Shown one piece after another: positions 40,787 through 51,751 of a DNA stretch of 64,000 nucleotides; positions within the stretch are counted from its first letter, which is position 1; every line of letters starts with the position of its first letter. The position numbers and the translations under genes were made by a program. The notes under the pieces were generated by a model, which saw nothing but the letters and a program-made list of their open reading frames with translations, was not told the DNA's origin and searched no databases. Source of the stretch: Closterium sp. NIES-65 (Eukaryota > Streptophyta > Zygnematophyceae > Desmidiales > Closteriaceae). The DNA lies in assembly GCA_948144175.1 (NCBI GenBank), contig CANXME010000213.1, positions 2,752,501 to 2,816,500 on the forward strand. The letters are read 5' to 3'.

Positions 40787-41388
40787 GACGCAGCAACCTG
40801 ACTAGACATCACTACTTGACTAGACACAGCAATTGGACTAGACACTGGGACCGGAGGGGACGTAGCGACCTGAGCGGAGGAAGCAACCGGGGAGCGCTCG
40901 GTATGGAGAACGTAGAGACAGGAGTGGGGCTCGGTGAACATGGCCAGAACAGCACATGTGGCAGTGTCTGTACAGACCGCAACCCTCCCACTCCCCTCAA
41001 AGGTAACGGTGATCCCCTTGTCCAGAAGGTATCCAACACCCACCAAGTTCTGAGTGAACGAGGGGATGTGGAGGCCGCGTGGGACACCAGAGGGGACCGC
41101 AGGGCACGGGAGGGTGGTGGAGCTATGCGCAATGGCTGGTACAGAAGAAGGATCAGCCAGAGCTACCGAAACTGGAGCAAGGGGTGGTGTGAGGGTCGTG
41201 TGGTTGCGGAAGAAACACTGCAACGCGCCAGGGTCTAGCGTGAAAGATAGGGACGCCTCAGCAGGAGGTGTGTCAGGTTCGGATGCTACACAAGCACCTA
41301 GAGCAGAGACACAAGCACCTAGACTACAGAGGCACAGGACTACACAAACAGGAGGCAAGCATCCTAGACTACGAACAAGCAAGCACAC
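40787..41388 (-). pseudogene. Cop-F protease and pre-integrase
   Basis: The minus frame contains SFTLDPGALQCFFRNHTTLTPP, aligned with HTFTLDSGASRCFFRDRTAL of Cop-D. The active-site triad reads DPG instead of DSG. ALADPSSVPAIAHSSTTLPCPAVPSG, PSFTQNLVGVGYLLDKGITVTFEGSGRVAVCTD and VASSAQVATSPPVPVSS follow, the last a VxxS repeat tract. A frameshift lies before the HHRLGH region. Confidence 0.85.
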
Positions 41389-42365
41389 ACGTCAGCATAG
41401 AATGCATACTGACGAGCATCATCCATAGACAGTTCAAATGCATGAATGGTACGGGCTAGCAGGCAAGCCCAGCGCGGGGTGGTCGCCCTAGGACCCCAGT
41501 GTGCACAGTAGAGGTCGTCGAGGTGGCGGAATCACCGCGCTGCAGAGTGGTTGTCTTGGCCGCAGACACAGTGACTGCCAGGTCCGGTGACGCACCAGTG
41601 GTCACAAGGGCCGGTGTCGCACCAGGGGGGGGGGGGGGGGGCCAGCTGGTAGTGTTGCTGCTGCAGCCAGTGCTCCCAAGTCCTCCAGGTTCCCACTGTG
41701 GCGGAGGGCCCCAGTGCTGCTGCGGACCCCACTGCAGTAGGGGTCGCCACGGCTGAAACTGCTGTGGTGCTTGCCATTGCTACTGTCCCTGCTGCTGCTG
41801 CTGTCTCTGCTGTGGCTGCTGCTGCTAGGGCCTCGCACCACCGCTAGTCAAACCACCTCCACCAGGTGGGCCAACACCTCCTCCAGGGCTCCCTCCGCCT
41901 GGTGCACCACCGCCGCCGCCCCCACTATCGCCCCCAGTGCCGCCTCCACCACCACCACCTCCTTCACCGCCGCCACCCCCCTTCCCCCCTTTCTTGCCAC
42001 CCTTGCCCCGTTTCTGCTGGTCAGCGACAGAAACAGCTGCAGTGTCCTCAGAGAAGGACATAGCAGCAGAGGCACGAGAAGCAGTGAAGGTGGGAAGCTG
42101 GGGGACAGCACACCCCTCAACCAGACGGTAAGCGACTGCGTCAGTGGCCGAGGCAACATAAAGGAGGTTACACTCGATCTTCCCGAGAGTGGTCTCGAGA
42201 AGATCAATCGTAAGCTCACTGCGGTGCTGTTGGAGAAACGCGTCATGGGCAGTGGAGAGGCGATCAGGGAGGCAAGTGACTACCCAGTTGACGGTGAGCC
42301 AACAAGAAGCTAAGCCTCAGTGCAGGCTGCACGATAGCTAGCGACAAGGGAACGCAAGTGAGTGG
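41389..42365 (-). pseudogene. Cop-F Gag C-terminal part with poly-Gly
   Basis: On the minus strand 42061-41825 reads QQKRGKGGKKGGKGGGGG followed by a Gly-rich tract with Pro and Ser. Further downstream a Trp/Cys/His-containing stretch (41700-41530) may be a worn version of the Cys/His cluster of relatives, but the spacing is not clear. A 17-G run (41625-41641, plus strand) lies here. Frames are broken. Confidence 0.7.
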
Positions 42366-42878
42366 CTAGGTCGGAGACAGTCGCAAACAAGCCGAGGTCG
42401 GGAAACACGAACGGCATGAGGATGTGGCTAAGGGATGCAGAGAAAGGGTTGGAATAGCATGCAGAGATAGCATCATAAACCCCTTCGCGGTCTCAAACAG
42501 GTCGAAGTGAACGGCCTCAGTTGGTGGAAGGAGGTGTGTCAGCGTGAGAGCACCCGCAATGTCATGTGAGTCCCAAACGCCCCGCGCCAAGACGAGATGA
42601 TCGTAGTCCACTTGTGCCTCCGAAGTCGGGGCGGGCTCGATAGGCAGGGGCTCGGGACGGCGCGGTGCCTGGAGGGCGCCGGACGCATGGGCATACAGGG
42701 TGGCGCCATCCCGGCGCTGACTGGTGAGATAGTGCTGAGTCTGGCAAAGCCAGGTGCCGAAATCTATTGGGCTGCCCTCCGCGTCCAAACGAAGGCGGCG
42801 GGAGGACTCCGTACTGGAGGCTAGGCTAGGAGCGGGCGGTGAAACTAGACAAGGCTCTGCCGGAGCGCGGAGGAACAC
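42366..42878 (-). pseudogene. Cop-F Gag N-terminal part
   Basis: The frame from ATG 42878 gives LRLDAEGSPIDFGTWLCQTQHYLTSQRRDGATLYAHASGALQAP, then DHLVLARGVWDSHDIAGALTLTHLLPPTEAVHFDLFETAKG. Pattern and order match the Gag core of the other copies (DAEGxxxDFxxWxxDLxLxLQ, LPTSERAHFSQYKSA) at low identity. A frameshift near 42470 ends the match. True start may lie slightly elsewhere. Confidence 0.75.
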
Positions 42879-43738
42879 TGGGCTAGGAACGCCAGTCTAG
42901 TAACGAACGGAGCTAGGAGCAGACGGCTGGAGGAGGCAAGGTTGACGAGACAATCGAGGAGCCAGAGAGTCGTTTGAGGGGCTGGCGGAGTGAGGAGAGA
43001 CCTAGCTAACAACGAATGGCCGTTGTAGCTTAAACAGCTTGGTGGAGCGGCCTCCAGCCGCCACACTGCAAAACACTGTGGGTAGGAGTGACACAAGTCG
43101 AACCAATGATACGGGACGGGAAATCCGAGGAAACCCTAAACGAAGGTGTGGCTCGGGGCGCCTCGGGCTACGGGCGTTCGGGAAGGATGGGGTGTGCACG
43201 GCAGGGGTGAGTAAGGGCGCGCGGGGCGGCGGACCAGGTGCACGCGGGCTACAGGCAGGTCGCACAGGCTAGGGGCAGGGCGTACGTGCCGTGCGTGGGC
43301 GACGAGCAGGGCGCACGGGCTACACGCGGGCTAGGGGCAGGGCGTACGGGCCGTGCGTGGGCGACGAGCAGGGCGCACAGGCTACGCGCGGGCAAGGGCA
43401 GGGCGCACGGGCTACACGCCGGCTAGGGGCAGGGCGGACGAGCGACGCGACGGGCTGGGGCTGGGCGTACGGGCTATGCGCGGCCTAGGGGCAAGGCACA
43501 CGGGCGACGTGACGGGCTGGGGCAGGGCGCGCGCTGCTGGGCTGGCTAGGGCGCGTGACGGACCGGGATAAGGCGCTCGCTAGGCTAGGGCGCGGGCTAG
43601 GCGCGGAGGGTACAGTGGCGTGGGTTAGGTGCGGAGGCACGAAGGGCGCGGAGGCGTGAGCTAGGCGCGGAGGCGCGGGTGCGCGCTAGGCTAGGTACAG
43701 GCTAGGAACGGTCGAGAAAGAAACTACTCGTGATACCA
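42879..43738 (-). promoter_or_regulatory. Cop-F leader and PBS
   Basis: PBS TGGTATCACGAG (43727-43738, minus) is a weak match to the Met-tRNA complement. The leader contains roughly 60-bp tandem repeats (GGGCTAGGGGCAGGGCG ... GCGTGGGCGACGAGCAGGGCGCA at about 43250-43500). No gene supported. Confidence 0.7.
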
Positions 43739-43863
43739 TCTTAAGAGTAGCTAGCAACGGATGTGTAGAATAGAAAGGGATAGGGTACAAATATGCAAAC
43801 CTAGAAGTTGTACCCCCTAGAAGGCACCTCACTACAGCCTACAACACATATTATATTTTCACA
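43739..43863 (-). repeat. Cop-F 5' LTR (125 bp)
   Basis: The minus strand starts TGTGAAAATATAATATGTG and ends CTACTCTTAAGA. It matches the split left copy and has the shared GGCTGTAGTGAGG ... GGGGTACA ... TTGTACCC core. Confidence 0.88.
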
Positions 43864-44970
43864 TAAGTCCACTGAAACAATCCTTACATCAAATTCAAGT
43901 CACACTAGCGAAAAAAAAAATGACTTTACCTTGCTAATCGGGAACCACATATTAGGTGTGCGTGTGCTGGGTGCGTTGGCTCTGCCACAAAAGAATGACA
44001 AGCTGTCCCATTGGCCGCTGTGTGTAAGAATCTACCAAGGACCAATCGAAACACTCACACACCCAACACCACAGGCAGCTGGACGGGTGAATTTCGAGTG
44101 GAGAGCGAGTGCTAGGGTTGTACAGGTCCAAAATCCAAATTTCATTTTAGACCAATCGCGATAGTGGTTTGAAGATTCATAGTGAATCTTAAATTTTCTG
44201 AAATTCAGAGTAACTTTGTCTAAAATTCAGACTTGGAAAAATGATAAGTTTGTAAAATGAGAGGCAAAAAAAAACAGGTTTGTCTATCAAATAACCTGAC
44301 TTTTTGGTATGAAAAGGTAGGGCCTGGTGTAGCTATCCAACTGTTGGTGGTGCACCACTCTTTCCTACCTCTTGCCCTTGATAGTCCCCTTATTTCCATT
44401 CTCAACCTGTCCTTTATATCTCCTATTTGCTACTTTTACACAGTATTCGAACTAGGCTTGCCATGGCTTTGGTATTTCATGGCGCCACTATTATACTGAG
44501 GTTCAGTAGATGTTACGAAAGTCGAAAGTTACGAGAGAAGTACATGCACAAGCAGGGGACTAGAGCCCAAAATATATCACCAATATTTAGGCAAGAGGTA
44601 TGCAAAGGTGCGCCACCAAGGGTTGGCTACATTACAGTATGTACAAGTTGTTTATGTATAGATGTGTACAAATATCTCGTCGCGTCTCCCCGCGTTTCTA
44701 TGCGCCTCTTCGCGCCCCCTCTCAATCACCCCATCGGGACCCCTCCTTGAGCGCCCCGTCTCAGTCCCTCATCGAGTGCCTCATCGCAGCCCCTCCCTGA
44801 GCGCCCCGTCACGGCCCCGCACGCCTACGGTAGCCGCAAATGCCGCACATCTGTCGAGCTTGGCACATGCCTTGCAACAGCACCCGCTATGGGGGGTGGC
44901 AAGTGGGGGGAAGGGGGAGGGGGGGGGGGAGGGTGAGGTGGGGTGGTGGTCGTGGAAGACGACGGGCTCC
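43864..44970. other. AT-rich spacer, then C/T-rich sequence, no gene recognised
   Basis: 43869-44660 is AT-rich with no plausible long ORF and resembles 29361-29558 in composition, so it is probably the original host flank of Cop-F. From about 44680 the sequence becomes C-rich (CCCCTCTCAATCACCCC...), similar to element leaders, and may be the worn leader of Cop-G. No LTR or PBS is found. Confidence 0.45.
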
Positions 44971-45200
44971 TGACGCCCTTCCTCAGCGCCCCCCCTCCTC
45001 CTTCTCTCTCTATCTCTCTCCTCTCCTTATCACGCTTCCTCCACGTTGCCCGCTAGTCTCATCGTGCATGCCGCCGCTCCAGTTGCCGCTGCTCCAATTG
45101 CTGCCACTTCAACTGCCGCCGCTCCACCTGCCGCCATCGCACCTGCCGTCGCCGCACCTATCGTCAATGCCGCCAGCTTCAACAGCTACTCGAGACGAAA

Positions 45201-45860
45201 ATGGCCCCAGGGGAGAAGGCCAATAGCTACATCAACCGCTGTCGGAGCCTCCGCGATCAAATCGCGAAATTGGAAAGCTCGATCTTAGAAGAAATTTTCG
45301 TCAACATCGTGCTTCAAGGGCTCGCCCCAAAGTGGCGGCCCTACAAGGCGCTTCTCCGACAGCAGGGGGTCATCTCGAAGGCCACCCTTTGCGCCGCCCT
45401 TCTCGTTGAACAACGGTATATGGACAAGCATCGACTAGCTCCACGACGAGAACGAGAACGGCTCACTTTTTACACCGACAACACCGAAGAGCAACGACCG
45501 CGGTGCCTCTACTGCAAAATTTGCGGAAATTTTGGGCACTAGGCAGATCCCAATCTCGCCCTCGCCAGACCAATCTGAGCAACTGGTCCGGCCGACAAGA
45601 CGCGCGAGGCGACGTGCGTCCAGCCCAGGGGTACCAACCCCCCGCGCGCAATCTAAACCCAGCAGTTCAGCATCAGCAGCAGGAGCCGTCACCGCCTACC
45701 CCAGTACGCAACATAATGGGGAACATGGCTATGACAGGCGAATCGCGTCGTCGTCGCGTGCGCTCACCGTCACCAGAACAAGCACCTCACCCAATCGGCA
45801 CCTTCTCCAATAACAACCCGTTCAGCACGCGCCACGATTTCACCGACGGCGACAACTAGG
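45201..45860 (+). pseudogene. Cop-G Gag fragment
   Basis: MAPGEKANSYINRCRSLRDQIAKLESSILEEIFVNIVLQGLAPKWRPYKALLRQQG aligns with MQPGEKAMPYISRCQGLRDRL ... SEEAFVTVVLAGLGPQWRTTRSLLRAHG of Cop-L. CLYCKICGNFGH followed by a stop is a broken CX2CX4HX4C knuckle. A low-complexity Pro/Gln/Ser region continues to about 45860. The Ala/Pro-rich open stretch just upstream (45046-45200) may be the Gag N-terminus. Confidence 0.75.
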
Positions 45861-45910
45861 ACTAGAACCTTCCAGTCCCGCTGCTTGAAAGTTCCCCGCA
45901 CGTACCTGAC

Positions 45911-46375
45911 ATGCGGGCGGCGCCACTCAACTGGCTCGCGCGCAAGCAGTTTCTGAAGATCGACACACCTCACATCGTCACGCCGCGACTGGCGCTGCTC
46001 GCACGTAACGACAACAAGCGCTATAGCACTTGGTACCTGGACAGCTGCTGCGGCCAGCACATGATGAGCTCCGGGCGTTACATATCCAACGCCGTCCCTA
46101 ACCCCACAGTAGCCTATGTCACCGTGGCCAACAATACGCGCCTGCGCGCAAGGCATCGTCGTGCTCAAGGCACGAGGAAGCCGCACGCACATCACCCTCA
46201 ATGATATGATGATCATCCAAAATCTGCACTTCAACCTGCTTTCCCTGCCACGCAGTTCATGGACATTGGCGTTGATCTCAGCACGGATCGCGAGACATGC
46301 AACATTCTGCTGCACCACAAATCACTGACTTTCTCTCGCAGGCAAATTGGAAGAGCGCACTCCGAAAACAGAGTT
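45911..46375 (+). pseudogene. Cop-G protease fragment
   Basis: The frame shows YSTWYLDSCCGQHMMSSGRYI and VAYVTVANNTRLRA, then in another frame GIVVLKARGSRTHITLND and NLHFNLLSL. These match DTWFLDNCCGHHMCSSSRF and ITIANNENL ... NLGFNLLSVSEL of Cop-L, so this is the aspartic protease with the unusual LD(S/N)CCG active-site motif. The sequence ends a few codons after ENRVYTCES. Confidence 0.8.
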
Positions 46376-46385
46376 TACACCTGTG

Positions 46386-46721
46386 AAAGTAACGAAGAGC
46401 AATGTGCTTCGTTCTGTGCTCCAGTCTCTGCTCCTGACACAAGGCCACCATGGTCTTGTTGTCTACGTACAGCACAGGAGGAGAACGAGGCGGCTCTCCG
46501 AGGTCAGTCAGCAGGTAGATGAGCCAGCGAAGCTCCTGTGCAGCCATGGCTCCTACGTAGACCTCAGCCTCACAACTGGAGCCAAGAACAGAAGACGAGC
46601 GGGTAGCGCGCCACAAAACAGAGCCGGAACCAAGGCTGAAGGTGTAACCCTGTGACGACCGCTGCGTAACCTGGTCATCAGCCCAAGAAGCGTCTGCGTG
46701 ACCTGTGAGGACCACTGGACT
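46386..46721 (-). pseudogene. Cop-I RNase H (truncated)
   Basis: The frame reads VVLTGHADASWADDQVTQRSSQGYTFSLG, SSCEAEVYVGAMAAQELRW, YVDNKTMVALC and RTKHIALRYF, then runs into Cop-G sequence. Three acidic positions are intact. The final NTADxFTKAL block with the last Asp is lost. Confidence 0.92.
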
Positions 46722-49127
46722 CTACCCTCCAAGCACAAGCCCCATGCCTGACGTACTGCACAAGTAGCGCAACACCCTCTTTGCTGCAGCCATGTGCTCC
46801 GGTCTGTGTCTCCTAGGAGCAACATAGCGTGCGAGAATGCTAAGAGGGTATGCAAGGTCAGGTCGTGTGCAGGTCATCAAGTACATGATGCAGCCAACAA
46901 GCTCTGGGTACGGGCCACTCGAATCTACGGACTCATCCGGAGGCAGAGCTGAGAGCGAGTGGCGAGTAGGCAGAGGAGTGGCCTGAGGTGAGGAGTACGT
47001 GAAGCCGAAGCGCTGAAGGACCTGCTGCACCATGTGTGACTGAGTCAAGGGAATGTTGCGGCGTGCTCTGTCCCGAGTGATCTGCAAGCCAAGGTAGCTG
47101 CGCAGCTCACCCAGGTCTGAGCACGTGTGTCTCTTCTGCAGCTTGGACTTCACGTGGGCGAGTCCAGCAGTGTCAGCTGTGGCAAAGAGCAAGTCGTCTA
47201 CGTACACGAGGATGTAGAACGGCAGCAAAGAAGTGTCGGTGCGCAGAAACAGCGATGTGTTGGCAGTAGAGGGAGCAAACCCAAGAGCCGCAAGTGTAGT
47301 CCTCAGTGTGTCGTGCCACTCACGCGTTGCTTGGCGGAGACTGTAGACTAGCCGCCGGAGGCTCCACTGGGTACCAGGAGGAAATGTCCCAGTGAAGCCA
47401 AGTGGGTGGCGCAGCCAGATCTCCTCGTGCAGGCTGCTCTGCAAGAAAGCAGTGCTGAAGTCAAGAGAGTGTAGCTCGTAGTCAAGGTGAGCAGCTATGT
47501 GCAGCAGTACCCGAAGAGTGGTCATCTTCGGGGTGGGAGAGAAGTTTTGAAAGTAGTCAACCCCCTGCTGCTGACCGAAGCCACGAGCCACGTAACGTGC
47601 CTTGAAGACAGGTGGAGAACCCGGCGGTCGCTTCACCCTGAAAATCCACATGCCATTGACGATGTTTGCCCCAGGCGGGGGAACCTCGTCAACGTAGGTG
47701 CCTATGGACTTCTTGGAAGCCATCTCTGCGTCCATAGCTGCCTGCCACTGAGAGGCGTAGGGACCCTCTATCGCCTCCGCGTAAGAGCGCGGAGTCGGGA
47801 TGTCTAGTGCATCCGGGTCTCCCTCAGGGGTAAGCAGTACGGACACGAGATAAGGTGAAGCAGAAGCCAAGCACTGGAACTCCTCCAGCCTGTCCTCTAG
47901 GACGTCCGTGCCAAGCGCACACTCACCCTCGACAAAAGGAGGAAAGACAGACTCAAACTCAGCAACAAGACTAGCAGCGTAGTCTAGACGACAGCGAGCA
48001 GCAAAGTCGACGAGCTCAGCAACTAGGGCAGGCGCAGGAGTGGACTCTAAGGAAGGGTCATTGACAACAGTAGCAAGTAGACGCGTGAGATTAGGACTGG
48101 CAGCACGAAGAGAGTCCGACTCCGGGTCGGAAAGAGCAGGAAGAGAGGACTCACGAGGAGAAGGCAAAGGGGCACGCAGAGGAGCAGTGGACGGACGCAA
48201 AGACATTTGGTGCGTACCAGGGACAGGAGGAGGACGCTGGCGCGAACCACGACCACTAGTGCAAGCAGCATGGAAAGGCGACGAAGGGCAAGACGCAGGC
48301 TCACGACGCTCAGCAAGACCTTTAGTAGGACCAGTGTAGGGAGTAGGAGCAGGCAGTCGGGAGGTGGGCTGTAACTGTAACAGTGACGAGACAGGTTCTG
48401 GACACTCTAAGGGAGGAGGAGGACCAGGAGAAGGCGGGAGACCAATAACCTGCTGAAGGAGCGGGACGAAGTACGACTGAGGCCGCGCGGCGACTCCAGA
48501 AAATGCAGGGACAGTACCAGTACCCCGAGTGGTAGCACCAGCGCCAACAGCACCTCCAGCTCCAGTACCTGCAGTAGCACCAGTAGCACCCCCAGCACGA
48601 CCGCCACCAGGACCGACAGCAGTAGCCTCAGCGCCAGCACCCTCAGCAACTCCAGCTCCAGAAGCACCCGCAGGCCCAGCAGCTCCAGTACTCCCTGTAC
48701 GAGCACCTCCGAGACCCGCGACCCCAACACCCTCACCAGCTGAAGAAACTCCAGCTCCAGCAGCACGCCTCCAGCGCCGGGCAAACCACTTGTGCTGCTC
48801 CTGTGGAGAGAGTGGCTCCCGCCGAGACGAAGCACCCGGAGAACCGCCAGGCAGAGCACCGCCAGACGCCACACGAGCAGGCCCAGCTCCCTCAGGCTCC
48901 GCACCCACGGGCTCAGCAGCTCCAGGCTCAGCACCCCCACGCGTAGCACCCCCAATCTCAGCACCCACACACTCACCACCCCCAGAGTCAGCACCCCAAG
49001 GCACAGCACCCTCAGCAGCACCAGAGTCACCAGCAACCTCAACTGGCTCAACTGCGTCTACGTGGGACACACTTGAAGGGGCAAGACCCTGAGGTGGAAG
49101 GGGGTCTACCACGGGGGGACCTGGCAC
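46722..49127 (-). pseudogene. pol: Cop-I linker and reverse transcriptase (801-codon open frame)
   Basis: This is one of the longest open stretches in the window. It opens in the integrase tail (PPVVDPLPPQG), passes a Gly/Ala/Glu repeat linker (GGATRGGAEPGAAEP, EQHKWFARRW, then AAGAGV-type repeats), QSYFVPLLQQVIGLPP and the pre-RT block, then full RT: SYAEAIEGPYASQWQ, WIFRVKRPPGSPPVFKARYVARGF, LDFSTAFLQSSLHEEIWLRHPLGF, catalytic YVDD (LVYVDDLLFATADTAGL, about 47200), MVQQVLQRF and CTRPDLAYPLSIL. TAG at 46722-46724 replaces the codon before SPVVLTGHAD. The ATG is internal to the polyprotein. RT residues look intact. Confidence 0.93.
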
Positions 49128-50286
49128 AAGGAAGAGCGGGGGCGGGGGGAGGGACGGAGTGCGGTAGGGGAAGAGACGGTAGTAGGGGACCGACTTGTCG
49201 AACGTGACAACCTGGGAGGACAGAACACGGCGAGAGGTGGGGTGGTAGAACTTCCACCCTAGCGCGTAAGGGGGGAAGCCAAGGAAGACGCAAGGAGCAG
49301 CACGAGGGGACAGCTTGTCTGCAGACAGGTCGCTGACAAACGCCCGAGATCCCTAGACACGAAACGCAGACGCATCGCCAACCTTCCCCGTCCACAACAA
49401 AGCTGGGGAGGTCTCCGGCATGGAGACCGTGGGGTGAAGGTTTATCTGATGCGCCGCGTACCGAAACGCAAACGGCCACAGAAAATGGGGGGCAACCGCA
49501 TGCATCATTGACGTACGGGCGACGTCCATGACCATGCCAATGCGGCGCTCAGCAATCCCATTTTGCTGTGGAGAGTCCGGAAGCGTGAAGGTCTGGCGGA
49601 TGCCTTGTGCATGACAGTAGGGTCGCAGAAGGCCAGAGGAGAGCTCTCCGCCTCTGTCAGAGTGCAGACGTAGAACAGGAAAGTCCGAGCCGAAGCTCTT
49701 CCTGAGCTGGAGACGAGCTGCGCGGATCCAGTCGATCAACACCTCAGTGACATCACCCTTGCTGCGCAAGGGGAAGACTGTGGTGTAACGCAAGTAGTCG
49801 TCAACCACCAGCAGGAAGTAGCGCTCGTGACCCTGTCCACGGACGCGGGCTAGGCCCCACACGTCCATGTGAAGCGTCTACAGCGGGGCCTCTGTCGGAG
49901 GAAACTAGGAGGAGTGAGGGGCAGCCCGCTGCCGCCCCTCGACACAGGGGACGCAGGTAGGGCCAGACCCTGGAGGAAGGGGAGGGAGGGACCGGGGAAG
50001 ACCAGAGACAAGGACACAGGGAGGCCATGCCTCGGAGACGAAGCAAAGAGGGGTGACCAAGGCGGTGGTGCCAGAGGAGAGTCTCGTGAGACAGGAGGCA
50101 ACACGAGCAGGGGGCAGACTCAGGACCAGACCTGGACGCTGCAGCAAACACCTGACCTGACGCAGCTACCTGACCAGACGCAGTGACTGGAGGAGATGTA
50201 GTGGTTAGTGTGTACAGGCTCAACCCCGGCCGACGTGTAAATGTGGTCAGGTGTCGGCCTGTCCGAGGAAGCAAACGCACTAGCAC
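49128..50286 (-). pseudogene. Cop-I pre-integrase and integrase
   Basis: Frames show GRHLTTFTRRPG, HETLLWHHRLGHPSLLRLRGM, HMDVWGLARVRGQGHERYFLLVVDDYLRYTTVF, RLHSDRGGELSS and SPQQNGIAERRIGMVMDVA. Zinc ligands and DDE are present. TAG codons fall before TLHMDVW (Gln position), and at 49353-49355, where TGG of FRVWGS became TAG, the same codon mutated in Cop-D. The C-terminal part follows (CVFLGFPPYALGWKFYHPTSRRV). Confidence 0.9.
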
Positions 50287-51751
50287 CTAGAGCAGCAGCC
50301 TCACTGGCACCTAGAGCAGCAACCTCACTAGTACCTACAGCAGCAGTCCCAATGCCCGGGTCGGGCGGAAAACACCAGTAACAGTCACCCTCATTTCTAA
50401 TAGTCACAGCATACATGGCAGCAAGAATAGCATCAAAGTCAAGGTCAAAGATAGCTACTCCCGCCCTAGACAGCTCGCCTCAGCGAGGGATCTCAGTGGC
50501 CTCAAGAAACTGGTGACGCCAAGCGTCCGCCAGGCGGCCAAAGCAGCGCTGGGTGGAGTGCGCACCCCCGCACTGCTCACCCGCGCGGTCAACGGTGCGT
50601 AGGACGTAGGTGCACGGACCAGTACCCCCACCCCGCTGGCGTGTAGCGTACCACTCACAGAGTTGCTGAGGGGGGGGGATGTCACGAGTGCGCAGCTGCT
50701 CATGCTGCTGGCGCTGACCACCACCGGAGCCGACCCTCTGCGTAGCGCCACCCCGACCAGCTTTGCCTCCTCCGCTGCCGCCTCCTCCTCCGCCGCCACC
50801 TCCGCCACCTCCGCTCCCACCGTCACCGCCGCCGCCGCCTCCGCCTCCACTGCCGCCACCGACGCCTCCACCCCCGCCACCACCTCCACCGCCACCCCCA
50901 CCCCCTCCGCCGCCTCTACCGCCGCCTCCACCGCCCCCGCTAGCTCCTCCAGCGCCCCTGCCCCCCTTGCCCTTGCCAGGGCGGCGTTTCTCGCTAGGGG
51001 TAGACGCCGCACCGATCGACTCAAGACCAACAAGGTCGGCCGCAGCAGCAGAGGCAACAGAGGGCAAGAGGGGGAGGGGGAACACCCCTCAAAGACGGGG
51101 GTGCGAGGGTCACCACAAGAGGCTCCTACAGCGACTATGCTCTTCTCTGCCGCTAGGAGGGCCTTCTCGAGGAGGTCAACGGTGAGAGTGGTGGGGCAAA
51201 CTGAGAGGAAGTGGTCCCTGACTACGCGGAGAGAGTCAGGGAGCCGGGTGACTATGTAGTAGAGGGTGATGTACATGGGGGGGGGGAGGGTTCTTGGCGC
51301 AGAACTCAGAAGAAAGCGCAGCGCGGTAGCGAGTGTCACTAGTGCGGAGGTGCGTAATGAGGTCAGTGACTGTGGGAAAGGCAGCAAGGTCAGGGAAGAG
51401 GTACAGTAGCATGAGGCGGCTCAGTGTAGCAGTGGCGGGTGAGGAGTAGCGTGCAGCTACAGCGTCGTACAAGGTCTGAGTACTCTTGTACTGGCTAAAG
51501 TGCGCACACTCAGAGGTAGGCAGGTGGCGACGAACATCAAGACGTGCAGCAGCATCGCGTGTGGCCCATTGTGAGCGAACAGTGGCGTCAGGATCAGCAG
51601 CAGGGGCAGGAGAGGCGCCAGAGGTGAGGTCAAAGAGGGAGAGACCGTCTGCCCTATGGCACTATAGGAAAAGCTGCAGGTCATCTACCTAGACGTCTAA
51701 GTCAATGGCCCGACCCTCAGCGTCAAAAGCGAGGACACTAGGGGTAGCCAT
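50287..51751 (-). pseudogene. Cop-I Gag, with the protease deleted
   Basis: Starts MATPSVLAFDAEGRAIDLDV at 51751, then TAG (51689-51691, Trp position) and another TAG at 51662-51664 (Gln position). The core, GKGKGGRGAGGASGGGG with poly-Gly (about 50760-50990), QQLCEWYATRQRGGG and the Cys/His cluster (CTYVLRTVDRAGEQCGGAHSTQRC) are present. After EAAALGASAFASSD the sequence jumps near 50266 into the GRHL region. The complete protease, present between these blocks in Cop-M, is missing, about 0.35-0.4 kb. Confidence 0.9.

Larger units (their letters stand above)
29559..43863 (-). mobile_element. Cop-F: old full-length copia element, 3' LTR split by Cop-E
   Basis: The right LTR is 43739-43863. 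The left LTR is in two parts, 29559-29662 and 36730-36750, separated by Cop-E and its TSD. The two LTRs differ at about 9 positions plus small indels. Putative TSD is AAAGT / TAAGT (29554-29558, 43864-43868; one mismatch). About 7.2 kb without Cop-E. It carries gag with poly-Gly, protease, integrase, RT and RNase H on the minus strand, all broken. Its Gag and linker are the most divergent of the poly-Gly group. Confidence 0.9.
44980..46385 (+). mobile_element. Cop-G: fragment of a second copia lineage (gag-protease)
   Basis: Plus-strand pieces match Cop-L: a UBN2-type gag segment (45201-45540), a knuckle remnant, and a protease segment (about 46020-46260). It has no LTRs. The right edge is cut at about 46384-46391 by the truncated end of Cop-I. 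Frames are broken. Confidence 0.75.

Noticed and set aside
43864..44680. Small ORFs in AT-rich spacer as host genes (for example 44257-44499)
   Set aside because: Hydrophobic low-complexity frames without motifs. Expected by chance in AT-rich DNA.
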